Of a stretch of 64,000 bases of DNA, positions 34,789 to 43,618 are shown piece after piece. The DNA comes from CAADGY01 sp900696665. Its GTDB lineage: Bacteria > Acidobacteriota > Terriglobia > Bryobacterales > Bryobacteraceae. Position numbers and translations under genes: made by a program. The DNA lies in contig JAPSFM010000002.1 in the NCBI GenBank assembly GCA_035063885.1, forward strand, positions 94,844-158,843. The letters run 5' to 3'. Position 1 is the stretch's first letter; each line of letters opens with the position of its first letter. A model generated the notes under the pieces. The model saw nothing but the letters and a program-made list of their open reading frames with translations. It searched no databases and was not told the origin of the DNA.

Positions 34789-36039
34789 CTATTTCGGAGC
34801 GAACCGGCGGCGCACCAGCAGCAGGTAGGAGCCAATCCCGAGCGCCAGCCACACTCCGACGGTTTTGATGGGGGCGTCGAACGTTCCCGTCCGCTGAATC
34901 AACCATCCGGTGAGCCAGGGGGCGACGATACCTGCGAGATTCGCCGCGGTGTTCTGCACACCAACGATAACCGCGATGCTCGCTCCGGGCATCAACGTGT
35001 GCGTCAAGGCCCAGTAATTGGCCGTCGCCAGGCCCAGACCGCACAGCGAGAACACCACGAAGAACAGCATGACCGCGGGTGAATCCACAAAGGCAACCAA
35101 CGTCTGAGACGCGGCGGCTGCCAGTCCGGCGATCGTGAACGTTTTGCGGACCGTTATCGGATCCTTCCCCCGCGCGATGATCCGGTCCGCCGCCCATCCG
35201 GCCAGCGCCGCCACCAGCGCCATTCCGGCAAAGGACACGCCGCTGTACCAGCCCATCTGCCGCACACTCATTCCGTGACGCTCTTCGAGGTACAGGGGCA
35301 TCCATGTCATCGAATAGTAGACAAAGTACATGTAGGAGTAGGTTCCGAGAATGATGCCCCAGACCGCCGGATGAGAAAGCAAACGGCCTAGCGAAAGTGG
35401 TTGCTTCGATCCAGGACTGGAGGCTCGCGGGGCGGCTGCCGGATCGTCCCGGCCTACCCAGGAAAGCCATGGCACCAGCCAGATCAGGCACGCCAGACCC
35501 AACATCAGAAACATCAAACGCCATCCGAAGGACGAAACCAGAAAAGCTGCCAGCGGCAGGCCCACCGCAGGGCCGACCTTGGTGCCCGTCATGTAGAGCC
35601 CGACGGCCAATCCTCTTCTCTTCTCGGCGAAATGCACGCCGATATACCGCATACTAGCCGGCGCGACAACCGCCTCGCCCATTCCCACCAGTACACGCGC
35701 GGCAACCAGTGAGGAAAGGCTGCCCACCAGCGCCGTACCGGCCGATGCCAGGCTCCAGATCAGAAATCCGATCATGTAGGGAATTCGGACTCCATAGCGG
35801 TCCACCAGCATGCCGCAGGGAATTTGAAGAGCGGTGTACGCCCAGAATATGGCTGATAGTGCAAGCCCCTGTTCCGCTTTCGTCAGCCCTAGTCCGCTCG
35901 ACATCGATGGAAGAGCGACGGTGAGGTTGACACGATCCAGATAGGCGATTACCATGCCCAGACTCAGCAGGACGACAACGGCCCAGCGGAGTCTCTCGGC
36001 CGGCTGCTTTACTGCCGGTGTAGCCAAGCTCGGTTCCAT
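34789..36039 (-). CDS. MFS transporter, anion:cation symporter (ACS) type
   Basis: A 416-residue inner-membrane protein with 12 predicted helices. Motifs typical of the hexuronate/sialate/phthalate ACS branch are visible: VIAYLDRVNLTVALP in TM1, the loop motif GMLVDRYGVR, and GMGEAVVAPASMRYI in TM4. A carboxylate or sugar-acid substrate is likely from the family. The first 31 bases overlap the 3' end of the upstream gene on the same strand, so translation is probably coupled. It converges on the SelA-like gene with only 12 bases between the stops. Confidence 0.88.
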   Translation of the reverse strand: MEPSLATPAVKQPAERLRWAVVVLLSLGMVIAYLDRVNLTVALPSMSSGLGLTKAEQGLALSAIFWAYTALQIPCGMLVDRYGVRIPYMIGFLIWSLASAGTALVGSLSSLVAARVLVGMGEAVVAPASMRYIGVHFAEKRRGLAVGLYMTGTKVGPAVGLPLAAFLVSSFGWRLMFLMLGLACLIWLVPWLSWVGRDDPAAAPRASSPGSKQPLSLGRLLSHPAVWGIILGTYSYMYFVYYSMTWMPLYLEERHGMSVRQMGWYSGVSFAGMALVAALAGWAADRIIARGKDPITVRKTFTIAGLAAAASQTLVAFVDSPAVMLFFVVFSLCGLGLATANYWALTHTLMPGASIAVIVGVQNTAANLAGIVAPWLTGWLIQRTGTFDAPIKTVGVWLALGIGSYLLLVRRRFAPK

Positions 36040-37883
36040 GGTTGGGCCAACGTCGGCGGATTGCGATAACGTTCCATTTTCAACTCGAGGCGCGCGCCGG
36101 AACCCGGTTCCAACACCACATTGGCAACCGGGCCGTCGAGTGCCTGCGAGCGTCCGTTCCAGGTAGCTGAGCGAAACGCGTGCTCGCCATAGGCGCCTGC
36201 TTGCACTGCAACGGTCCGCGCCTCAACTGGATTCAGGTTTACCAGCACAACTGTGACGGAGTCGCCACTCAACTTTTCGACAAGCGCCCCTACATCTTCC
36301 GGCAGGCCGGAGCGCCGTCGCACGGGGTCGAAATAGCGCAGGCGGCTGTGCAGCGTCCAGATATTTCCGGACAAATACCCGCCGAGCGTCAGTTTCACCA
36401 GCGCATCGGTGCGCGCCGGGTTGAAACGCATGGGCCAATCGGCCAGCCGCGTATCGGGCGTGGTCGTGTCTTCGCGCATGGCAGCCACAGCCGACCGGAT
36501 TCCATTCAAATCGTCGCGCAGCGCATTTACGGGAAAGTCCGGGTTGCCGCCCGCGAGAAAAGCGATCCATCCATCTTTCGGCACACGTTCCAGATCTTTC
36601 GGATCACCGGACCACATGTAGATTTCCGTCAGGCGGTTGATGCGCAGATTCGGCGTCCAGTTGTACCATTCCTCGCGCCCGCTATGGCCGTAGCCGCGTG
36701 GATCGCCAAACATGGACGGAAGCATTACCTTGCCGTCGATCACCTTCTTGTTCGCATACAGATTGTCGATCTGCCGGCGCAGTGTTGCGATGAAACCGGG
36801 GTCGCCACTTACCAGGTATGCATTTCCGAAACCTGGCCAGCTTCCCGCATCGAAAGTATTCCGATGCGCGGTCTGCTGGATCTCCCCGTCGAAAATCGTG
36901 AAGTTCCAACCGTAGGTGCCTTTGTACCACTTGCCGCCGTATTCTCCACCGACGCGTCCGTCCAGCCCGATGTTGGTGGGAATGTTACCACCGTTGGCAT
37001 CCGTCCGTTCTTTCCACGCACCCACATACTCCAGGATCCAATCACGATATTTCTTCTCACCCGTCAGCATGTAAGCGTTCAGCGCCAAACCTGTGGATGC
37101 GAGATTCAGTGGATGGTCGCCAACCGCGTCCACGTATTCTTTGCAGTGCGCGTGCATCTTCGGATACTGCTCTTTCATGTCGCGCATCTCTTTTGTGGCA
37201 TTGATGCCATGCAACATGTGGAAACGTCCGGGGATTTCGTCGCCTACCCAGTCATAGGTGGTTGCCTTGCGCAGCATGGGCCCCTTGCTCCCGGTCCACA
37301 TGCTTCGAATGATGCGGTGCTTCGGATCGTAATTCGGAGCTTCGGGGTCTTCGTTCATATAGAAACCGGCGAACCGCTGCATGCGCGCGCGGTAGCGTTC
37401 GTCGGTTGGGTCCGACAGGCCCTGAAAGAGAAATCCGCGCATACCCTCGCCGATATGGAACCAGTCAGACATGGGAATGAATTCCTTGTAGTAGCTCCCA
37501 TCGCGTGCGATATCGGTGCTGGTGCTCTTCACGTCCTTGTATTGCTTCAAGTGCCCTTCGTAGGCTTTTTTGAACAGATCGAGGACGGAATCGGATCCCC
37601 CCAGCGCGTGCAGAAGGGTCCAGTTGTAGAAAGTCTCAATCGCATCATCGGGACCGTCGTTCAGAGTGCCCCAGCGTGGCGTGTGCAGCAGATAACCACG
37701 TTCATCCACGTAGCGCGCCGCAAAGCGCTCACAAGCTTCCGAGTTGGCTTTAAGAAGCTGACGCTCGAGCAACGCCCATTCCGGCGGCTGCATGGGAGTG
37801 GAAATGACAATCGGCCCGCTTGAGGATTGAGCCCGTGCCAGCGTCAATACCGCGAAAAGAAACATCCCCAAAGATCGAAACAT
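36009..37883 (-). CDS. Large secreted protein of unknown function, Trp/Tyr-rich
   Basis: A 624-residue exported protein. ATG 37883 gives a clean signal peptide (MFRSLGMFLFAVLTLARAQ); the ORF extends 48 codons further without a plausible start signal. The central 400 residues are helical with many aromatic and acidic segments (ETFYNWTLLHALGG, DWFHIGEGMRGFLFQG, EYGGKWYKGTYGWNFT), which suggests an alpha/alpha toroid like polysaccharide lyases or glycoside hydrolases. The last 100 residues look like a beta-sandwich (GDSVTVVLVNLNPVEARTV). I do not recognise the family and cannot name catalytic residues. The MFS gene starts inside its 3' end, which links it to uptake of a carboxylate or sugar acid. 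Confidence 0.7.
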   Translation of the reverse strand: MFRSLGMFLFAVLTLARAQSSSGPIVISTPMQPPEWALLERQLLKANSEACERFAARYVDERGYLLHTPRWGTLNDGPDDAIETFYNWTLLHALGGSDSVLDLFKKAYEGHLKQYKDVKSTSTDIARDGSYYKEFIPMSDWFHIGEGMRGFLFQGLSDPTDERYRARMQRFAGFYMNEDPEAPNYDPKHRIIRSMWTGSKGPMLRKATTYDWVGDEIPGRFHMLHGINATKEMRDMKEQYPKMHAHCKEYVDAVGDHPLNLASTGLALNAYMLTGEKKYRDWILEYVGAWKERTDANGGNIPTNIGLDGRVGGEYGGKWYKGTYGWNFTIFDGEIQQTAHRNTFDAGSWPGFGNAYLVSGDPGFIATLRRQIDNLYANKKVIDGKVMLPSMFGDPRGYGHSGREEWYNWTPNLRINRLTEIYMWSGDPKDLERVPKDGWIAFLAGGNPDFPVNALRDDLNGIRSAVAAMREDTTTPDTRLADWPMRFNPARTDALVKLTLGGYLSGNIWTLHSRLRYFDPVRRRSGLPEDVGALVEKLSGDSVTVVLVNLNPVEARTVAVQAGAYGEHAFRSATWNGRSQALDGPVANVVLEPGSGARLELKMERYRNPPTLAQPWNRAWLHRQ

Positions 37884-37911
37884 GCATTTATCATATGCGA
37901 AGGGAACGATT

Positions 37912-38826
37912 GTGCAAATTCCAAACCTTTCACGACGGGAACTTTTGTTTGGCGGCGCGGCTTGGGCGGCGCTTCCGCAATCTCCGGTAATCGACACCCA
38001 CATGCACGTATGGTCACAGGACTTCACGCGTTATCCGGTGAGCCCTCCCGAACCGGGCATTCGTCCGATCACCGATGAAGGAAGCACCGAGTTTTATCTC
38101 CAGGAGATGAAGCAGTATGGCATCGACCTGGCGGTGCTTGTGCAGCCGCGGCAATACGGATGGGACAACCGCTACATCAGCGACAGCGTCCGGAGATTTC
38201 CGCAGCGGTTTGTCGGCCACGGTCTCATTGATCCGCACGATCCAAACAATGCCGGCGTGCTCGAACGCGAAGTGCGTGAGAACGGCCTGGCGGGTATGCG
38301 GCTCAGCCCCATCTATCACCCAAAGGAACAGTGGCTGAACGCAAAAGCGAACCACGCCCTATGGAGAAAGGCGGAGCAACTGGGCGCCGTCTTCAACATA
38401 TTCATCGCCGCACCGCAGATGGCTCAACTGGAGGACATGGTACAGCGGTTTCCGCGCGTAAAAGTTGTTGTCGATCATCTGGGGCGGCCGGAGATCATCG
38501 ATCGCGCGCCGTGGGCGGAAGACGTTTCCCTGCTCCGTCTTGCAAAATATTCGAATGTCTGGGTGAAATTCTCCGAGCTGTATATCATGTCCAAAACGAA
38601 GAAATATCCCTATGCGGATGTGCATCCGTTCGCGCGCAGCGTCTATGACGCTTTCGGGCCGAAACGGCTGTTGTTTGCCACCGGCATGGTTGGAGTTACG
38701 CGGCGAATTCCCTATGCGGATGAATTGCGGCTTGTGCGCGAGGATATTCCTTTCTTTGCGGATCGCGACAAAGAATGGATTCTCGGCCGGAACGCACTTC
38801 AGATCTGGAAGTGGAAGGCGGCATGA
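37912..38826 (+). CDS. Amidohydrolase-2 family protein with Tat-like leader
   Basis: A 304-residue TIM-barrel hydrolase of the amidohydrolase_2 family (lactonases and decarboxylases such as L-fuconolactonase or 2-pyrone-4,6-dicarboxylate lactonase). Metal-site segments are DTHMHVW near the N-terminus, GHGLIDPHDP, MRLSPIYHP, and VVVDHLGRPE. GTG 37912 is chosen because AAGGGA lies 6 bases before it; the ATG at 37882 overlaps the divergent start. From this GTG the protein begins MQIPNLSRRELLFGGAAWAA, a twin-arginine leader. It could open a lactone from the substrate handled by the neighbours, which is inference. Confidence 0.83.
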   Translation: MQIPNLSRRELLFGGAAWAALPQSPVIDTHMHVWSQDFTRYPVSPPEPGIRPITDEGSTEFYLQEMKQYGIDLAVLVQPRQYGWDNRYISDSVRRFPQRFVGHGLIDPHDPNNAGVLEREVRENGLAGMRLSPIYHPKEQWLNAKANHALWRKAEQLGAVFNIFIAAPQMAQLEDMVQRFPRVKVVVDHLGRPEIIDRAPWAEDVSLLRLAKYSNVWVKFSELYIMSKTKKYPYADVHPFARSVYDAFGPKRLLFATGMVGVTRRIPYADELRLVREDIPFFADRDKEWILGRNALQIWKWKAA

Positions 38827-38833
38827 ACCGGAG

Positions 38834-38870
38834 GCCCGTCCGCCGCGCACAGTGAGTGCGGCGGACGGGC
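38834..38870. terminator. Bidirectional stem-loop between convergent genes
   Basis: A perfect 13-bp stem (GCCCGTCCGCCGC at 38834-38846 with GCGGCGGACGGGC at 38858-38870) encloses an 11-base loop. It starts 7 bases after the amidohydrolase stop and ends 20 bases before the end of the convergent TonB receptor gene, the right place to insulate both transcripts. There is no strong T-run on either side. Confidence 0.75.
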
Positions 38871-38889
38871 TTCGCCGGTATAGTTCAAA

Positions 38890-41800
38890 TCAAAATACGA
38901 GCCGCAGCGAGTACTGCATCTCGCGGCCCCGGTTCTGCTGGCTGGTGGTTACTCCAAAGTTTGAGGCGGTCACACTCATAACCGGATTCGTCGGAACGAA
39001 TGCATTTGTCAGGTTATAAGCCTCAAATCGGAACTCCAGGTTGAAGCGCTCCTGAATGGGAAACGTCTTCGACAATGTCGAATCGAGATTCCAGTACCGG
39101 GGGCCTGTAACGCCCGGATACTGCCACGGGTTCTCGCGCAAACTGTGCGGCAGCGGACGTTGGAACTTGGATGGATCGAACCATTGCGTCCGCTTCCGGT
39201 ACACCTCGGGCGCCGACCCATCGGTGATCATCTGCCCGAAGCGGAGGAACGGACCGCTGTTGGCCATCAGGAGATGGCTGGTTTGCCAACCTCCGATGAT
39301 GGCGTTCAGAACGGGATGCAGATTATTGAGCAGTGGCCGGCCCTTGCCAAAGGGGAAATCGTAGCTGCCCGCTACGCTGATCCTGTGGCGGGGGTTGCTG
39401 CTGTCGATAAAAGTGAAATCCCCGTTGAACCGGTCGAGATCATCGAAAAACTCGTAATTCCGCTCCTGGTTGTAGTTATACGCAAACAGGAAACTGTAGC
39501 CTGAACTGAAAGCCCGCTGCACCCTGACTTGAATCGCTTTGTAGCGATTCAATACTCCGTCGGTATTGTACTGCTGGATGTTCCCATACTGTGGATACGG
39601 GCGCAGCAGTTGCCCCACGGCGACCGTCTTCTGGTTCCGGAGCGCGCCGGGGAACTTATCGGGAGTCAGATACTGATAGAAGGGATTCGGCACAGTGCGA
39701 TCCCATTCCGAAGTGATCGCATACTCGATAGACGGGTCGGCCTGGTTGGGCAGGAGCGTGTAGGGATTGTTGTGCCCGAAGTTCATAAAGAACGTCAAAT
39801 CAAGATGGATCTCCTGTGGCAACTGGCGTTGGAGCGAAAAATTCCAGCGGTCGTTCACGCCAGTGTGCATGGATTGGTCGTACCAGAAAGGCGCGTCCCC
39901 GAGATTGGTGTACCGCCCCCGGCTCTTTTCGGCCGGCAGAATCAGAGGATTCGTCGCAGGGAACGGATTGCTCAGAACTGTATCGGGAACACCCTGCAAG
40001 AAGGGTGCAACGTTGGTTTGCGCCGAATAGCCCCAGGTGGGCATTGGCCCCGCAGAAAGCGTGTTCTGAGTCAGCAGCGGAGGAATCACATAGCGTGCAT
40101 ACCCTGCGCGAAACGCCGTCTTGTCATTGATGCGAATGGCAACACCCGCGCGCGGCATAAACGTGTACTTCTGCGAATCGTACATCTGCCGGTGCGAGTC
40201 ATCTGTGAACACCCACGCGCCGTTGTAGGTCGGCGGCGTTTTCATGAATTGCCGCACGGCCTCCGGCATCACCGGCGGCGCCGATTGAAATTCAGGTATG
40301 GGGTTGGTCAGATCCAGAAACCGCGACAATCGGTTCCGGGTATCGAAGGGGGCCGTCTCATACTCGTATCGAAGCCCAAGGTTGATGGTGATTCGACGGT
40401 TCAACTTGATGTCGTCCTGGAAGAACGCACCCCAGTAATTCGTACGGAAATACTGGAATGGGAACGTCCGCGCCACCGAGCGGTGGTCAATCGCGCCAAG
40501 CAGGAAGGTTGCCCAATCGCTTCCGTTTCTTCTGATGTCCGGCGACTGGAACGTCTCGGCCGTGTGCTCTGGATAGAAATAGAAGTTCATCAGGTTCGGG
40601 AAGATTCCATCGGCATAGTGGCGGCGATGCGAAAGGCCGGTCTTCATGCTATGAATCCCTTTCACCTTGCGGACACTTCCATCCCATGCCCAGTGCCGCG
40701 GGTGCTGATACCAGTAACTGCCCTTGCCGTATGAACCTCCGCCCACGGAAAGGTTGGGATAGTACACGGCGGGCATCTCACCGATGTATGGCTGGTACCA
40801 CGGGTTTCCGGGCCAGAACTGCGTTAAGCCCTCAGCGCCGATAGCCGAGCGCGGAGCGTTGTAATCGTCCTCGAGTGACGAAAAACTCATCCGGAAGTTC
40901 AGGACAGTGGTCGGATTCAACGTGTACACGGTGTCGCCGGCGACGTTGCGGTTGTTCATCACTCCACCGTTGTCGTTCGGCACCGCCGGCGAGTTGACAT
41001 ATGTCGTCTGATCGAGATCGGTCCGCACTCTGGAATACCGGAAGAAGGTCTTCCATTTGTCGCTGATGTTCCAATCCACACGCTCGGAGAAGTTCCAGTA
41101 CTTTTGAGGCCAGGAATAGCCGATCTTAAAGTTATTGATCCCGGTAATATCATCACCGGGGTTGTTCGGCTGCCAGATGTCCTGCATGAAGCGGGCGGCG
41201 GTAGGGTCGATGCGATTCGCTGGAATCCGGTTGCCGGGAAACGGTTCGCGGCTGACGGCGCCAGTCGCGGGATTAAACTTCGTCGTCCAGGGGTCGTAAA
41301 TGGTCCGAAGCCCGCCGAAGATATTCCGCGACTGGGAGAAGTCGCCCTGACGTTCGAGAGCCGTCGGCATGGTACGAATCGTCGCATTCGGCTCCTGACT
41401 GCGCCAGCCTTCATAGGACGTAAAAGTAAAGAGCTTGTTCTTCACAATGGGATTGCCTATGGTGCCGCCCCAAATGTGATTACGCACCAGATTAGGCGTG
41501 TTCAACACCGAGTTCGTCCGTGCGTTGACTTTCGGGTTCCGGCCGAAGTAATACGCCGTGCCGTGGAATTCGTTAGTGCCGGACTTCATACCGACGCTCA
41601 TGATGCCACCCGCACTATGTCCGAATTCGGCATCGACGCTGTTCTGTTGCACGGAGAACTCCTGTACAGCGTCCATCGGAGGCGAGTAGGAACCCTTGAC
41701 ACCGATCTGTATTGGAGATCCGTCGAGCAGCAGGTCGTTCTTCATCGTGGTATTGCCGCCGACGTCGATCTGGCTCGCCGCCCACATGTAGAACGGGTTC

Positions 41801-42306
41801 CGGTGCGCCACGTCCCAATAGCGATTGACCACGGCGGGATCAAGCAGCGCGAGCGTGAACGGATTACGCTGCATGATAGGCATGCTGTCGAGCATTTTCC
41901 GGTCGACCGTCAACTCCATGGTACTCGTGTTGAACTGAAGGGCAACCGCGGTGCCGGTAACGTTGATCGTTTCCGTTACTGCACCAGGTTGAAGCGACGC
42001 GTTCACTGTAACATCGCCCCGAACCTGAACCTGAATATTTTCCTGAACAAACTTCGCGAAGCCGGGCAATGTCACAGTGATCGTGTAAGTGCCTGGTTCA
42101 ACAAAGTCGAAAGCATACTGTCCGGTTTCGTTAGTTAATCTTGAGGTTGATACCCCGGTGTTCTGGTTCAGCAGGTTGACCTCGGCCCCGACTACTACCG
42201 CTTGGCTCGGATCCGTGATCACACCTTGAACCTTCGCCCGGTAATCCTGGGCGAACGCCGGTAAGACGAAAAGCAGGGCTACAGCTAACGTATGCTGTAA
42301 TTTCAT
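38890..42306 (-). CDS. Oar-type TonB-dependent receptor with carboxypeptidase-regulatory domain
   Basis: Outer-membrane protein (1138 aa). Signal peptide residues 1-20 (MKLQHTLAVALLFVLPAFAQ) precede a carboxypeptidase-regulatory-like beta-sandwich (about 25-110: VQGVITDPSQAVVVGAEV ... ETGQYAFDFVEPGTYTI). A plug-like domain and a long 22-strand-type barrel follow, ending in the aromatic-terminated strand YSLRLVF. ATG 42306 is chosen because GGGAGGGG lies just before it; the ORF opens four codons earlier. Such receptors are numerous in Acidobacteriota, where they import polymers or large ligands. The ligand is unknown. It is divergent from the P1 peptidase with about 110 bases between starts. 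Confidence 0.92.
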   Translation of the reverse strand: MKLQHTLAVALLFVLPAFAQDYRAKVQGVITDPSQAVVVGAEVNLLNQNTGVSTSRLTNETGQYAFDFVEPGTYTITVTLPGFAKFVQENIQVQVRGDVTVNASLQPGAVTETINVTGTAVALQFNTSTMELTVDRKMLDSMPIMQRNPFTLALLDPAVVNRYWDVAHRNPFYMWAASQIDVGGNTTMKNDLLLDGSPIQIGVKGSYSPPMDAVQEFSVQQNSVDAEFGHSAGGIMSVGMKSGTNEFHGTAYYFGRNPKVNARTNSVLNTPNLVRNHIWGGTIGNPIVKNKLFTFTSYEGWRSQEPNATIRTMPTALERQGDFSQSRNIFGGLRTIYDPWTTKFNPATGAVSREPFPGNRIPANRIDPTAARFMQDIWQPNNPGDDITGINNFKIGYSWPQKYWNFSERVDWNISDKWKTFFRYSRVRTDLDQTTYVNSPAVPNDNGGVMNNRNVAGDTVYTLNPTTVLNFRMSFSSLEDDYNAPRSAIGAEGLTQFWPGNPWYQPYIGEMPAVYYPNLSVGGGSYGKGSYWYQHPRHWAWDGSVRKVKGIHSMKTGLSHRRHYADGIFPNLMNFYFYPEHTAETFQSPDIRRNGSDWATFLLGAIDHRSVARTFPFQYFRTNYWGAFFQDDIKLNRRITINLGLRYEYETAPFDTRNRLSRFLDLTNPIPEFQSAPPVMPEAVRQFMKTPPTYNGAWVFTDDSHRQMYDSQKYTFMPRAGVAIRINDKTAFRAGYARYVIPPLLTQNTLSAGPMPTWGYSAQTNVAPFLQGVPDTVLSNPFPATNPLILPAEKSRGRYTNLGDAPFWYDQSMHTGVNDRWNFSLQRQLPQEIHLDLTFFMNFGHNNPYTLLPNQADPSIEYAITSEWDRTVPNPFYQYLTPDKFPGALRNQKTVAVGQLLRPYPQYGNIQQYNTDGVLNRYKAIQVRVQRAFSSGYSFLFAYNYNQERNYEFFDDLDRFNGDFTFIDSSNPRHRISVAGSYDFPFGKGRPLLNNLHPVLNAIIGGWQTSHLLMANSGPFLRFGQMITDGSAPEVYRKRTQWFDPSKFQRPLPHSLRENPWQYPGVTGPRYWNLDSTLSKTFPIQERFNLEFRFEAYNLTNAFVPTNPVMSVTASNFGVTTSQQNRGREMQYSLRLVF

Positions 42307-42415
42307 CACCCCTCCCATAGCAATGGAGAATTTGACTTATTGTGAAGTGGAAGGCCGCCAATGTCAAGCAAAAACATCCACAAAGACCCCGGTTCCGGAA
42401 CGAGGAGGGATTAAC

Positions 42416-43588
42416 ATGAAGCTGGTAGCTGCCATAGCCGCGGTTATGATTCTGAATGCAATCATGATTAAGGCGGACACAAAACCACGCGCGCGCGACT
42501 TGGGCGTTCCCTTTGAAGGGAAGACCGGCCCGTTGAACGCCATCACGGATATTGGCGGAATTGAAGTGGGCCATACAACGCTGATTCGAGGCGAAGGCCC
42601 GTTGAAAGTTGGAGAAGGCCCCGTCCGCACGGGCGTTACGGTGATACTGCCGCGTGGTAAGAAGTCTGCTCAACCTGTATTCGCCGGCTGGTTTTCCTTG
42701 AACGGAAATGGCGAGATGACCGGTACGACGTGGGTGGAAGAATCCGGCCTGCTCGAAGGCCCTGTCGCCATCACGAACACACATAGTGTGGGCACGGTGC
42801 GCGACGCCATCATCCAGTGGCAGGTGCGCCACGGCACGATGTACCAGGACTTCTCTTTGCCGGTGGTAGCGGAAACCTACGACGGTTGGCTGAACGACAT
42901 AAACGGGTTTCACGTCAAGCCGGAGCACGTGTTCTCCGCGCTCGAAGCAGCTTCGGCCGGACCCGTCGAGGAGGGGAATGTTGGCGGTGGAACGGGCATG
43001 AACTGCTATTCGTTCAAAGGTGGTATCGGAACGGCATCGCGCCAGGTATCGACTCCGTTAGGTTCCTTCACGCTTGGCGTGCTGGTTCAAGCCAACTTCG
43101 GCCGGCGATACCAGTTGAAGATTGCGGGCGCGCCGGTTGGACAGGAACTGACGTGCGATAAGTGGCCCTGCCGTTCCCGCGGCGATGCCGGACCAGAGGC
43201 TCGCGAGGGCTCCATCATCGTTGTTGCGGCGACGGATGCGCCGCTGCTGCCGCATCAACTGAAGCGTATCGCGCGGCGGGTTTCGCTCGGCATAGCGCGC
43301 ACCGGAAGCAGTTCCGGAAACGGTTCCGGTGATATCTTTATTGCCTTCTCCACAGGCAACCGGGATGCCGGTTCCACTTCCTCCATTCCTTCCGTCCTGA
43401 TGCTTCCCAATGCTCAAATGGACGCCTTGTTCGAGGCGACGGCGCAAGCCACGGAAGAAGCCATCATCAATGCAATGGTTGCCGCCGAGACCATGACAGG
43501 CCGCGACGGGCACCGCAGCATCGGGCTGCCGCACAAGGAACTGCGGGAGGCGCTGCGAAAATACAACCGCCTGTCCACGGCGCTCTGA
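42416..43588 (+). CDS. P1 family peptidase, DmpA/L-aminopeptidase D-esterase type
   Basis: A self-processing Ntn-hydrolase aminopeptidase (390 aa; DmpA is 375). ATG 42416 follows GGAGGGATTAAC. The N-terminus MKLVAAIAAVMILNAIMIKA looks like a signal peptide. Core motifs are TDIGGIEVGHTTL, GPVAITNTHSVGTVRDAI, NVGGGTGMNCYSFKGGIG and GVLVQANFG. The predicted autocleavage is G265|S266 in REGSIIVVAATDAP; S266 becomes the N-terminal nucleophile of a 125-residue beta chain, exactly the length of the DmpA beta chain. Members release N-terminal amino acids, including D- or beta-residues. Expected location is the periplasm. Confidence 0.92.
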   Translation: MKLVAAIAAVMILNAIMIKADTKPRARDLGVPFEGKTGPLNAITDIGGIEVGHTTLIRGEGPLKVGEGPVRTGVTVILPRGKKSAQPVFAGWFSLNGNGEMTGTTWVEESGLLEGPVAITNTHSVGTVRDAIIQWQVRHGTMYQDFSLPVVAETYDGWLNDINGFHVKPEHVFSALEAASAGPVEEGNVGGGTGMNCYSFKGGIGTASRQVSTPLGSFTLGVLVQANFGRRYQLKIAGAPVGQELTCDKWPCRSRGDAGPEAREGSIIVVAATDAPLLPHQLKRIARRVSLGIARTGSSSGNGSGDIFIAFSTGNRDAGSTSSIPSVLMLPNAQMDALFEATAQATEEAIINAMVAAETMTGRDGHRSIGLPHKELREALRKYNRLSTAL

Positions 43589-43618
43589 CAGAGTATCTTT
43601 AATTGAACATAGTTGAAC

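Noticed and set aside
36180..37823. 547-codon plus-strand frame
   Set aside because: It is fully antisense to the secreted 624-aa protein, which has a signal peptide and coupled downstream gene. The plus-strand text has no domain signature.
39529..42138. Two plus-strand frames of 401 and 344 codons
   Set aside because: Both are shadows of the TonB receptor on the minus strand; no start signals or motifs.
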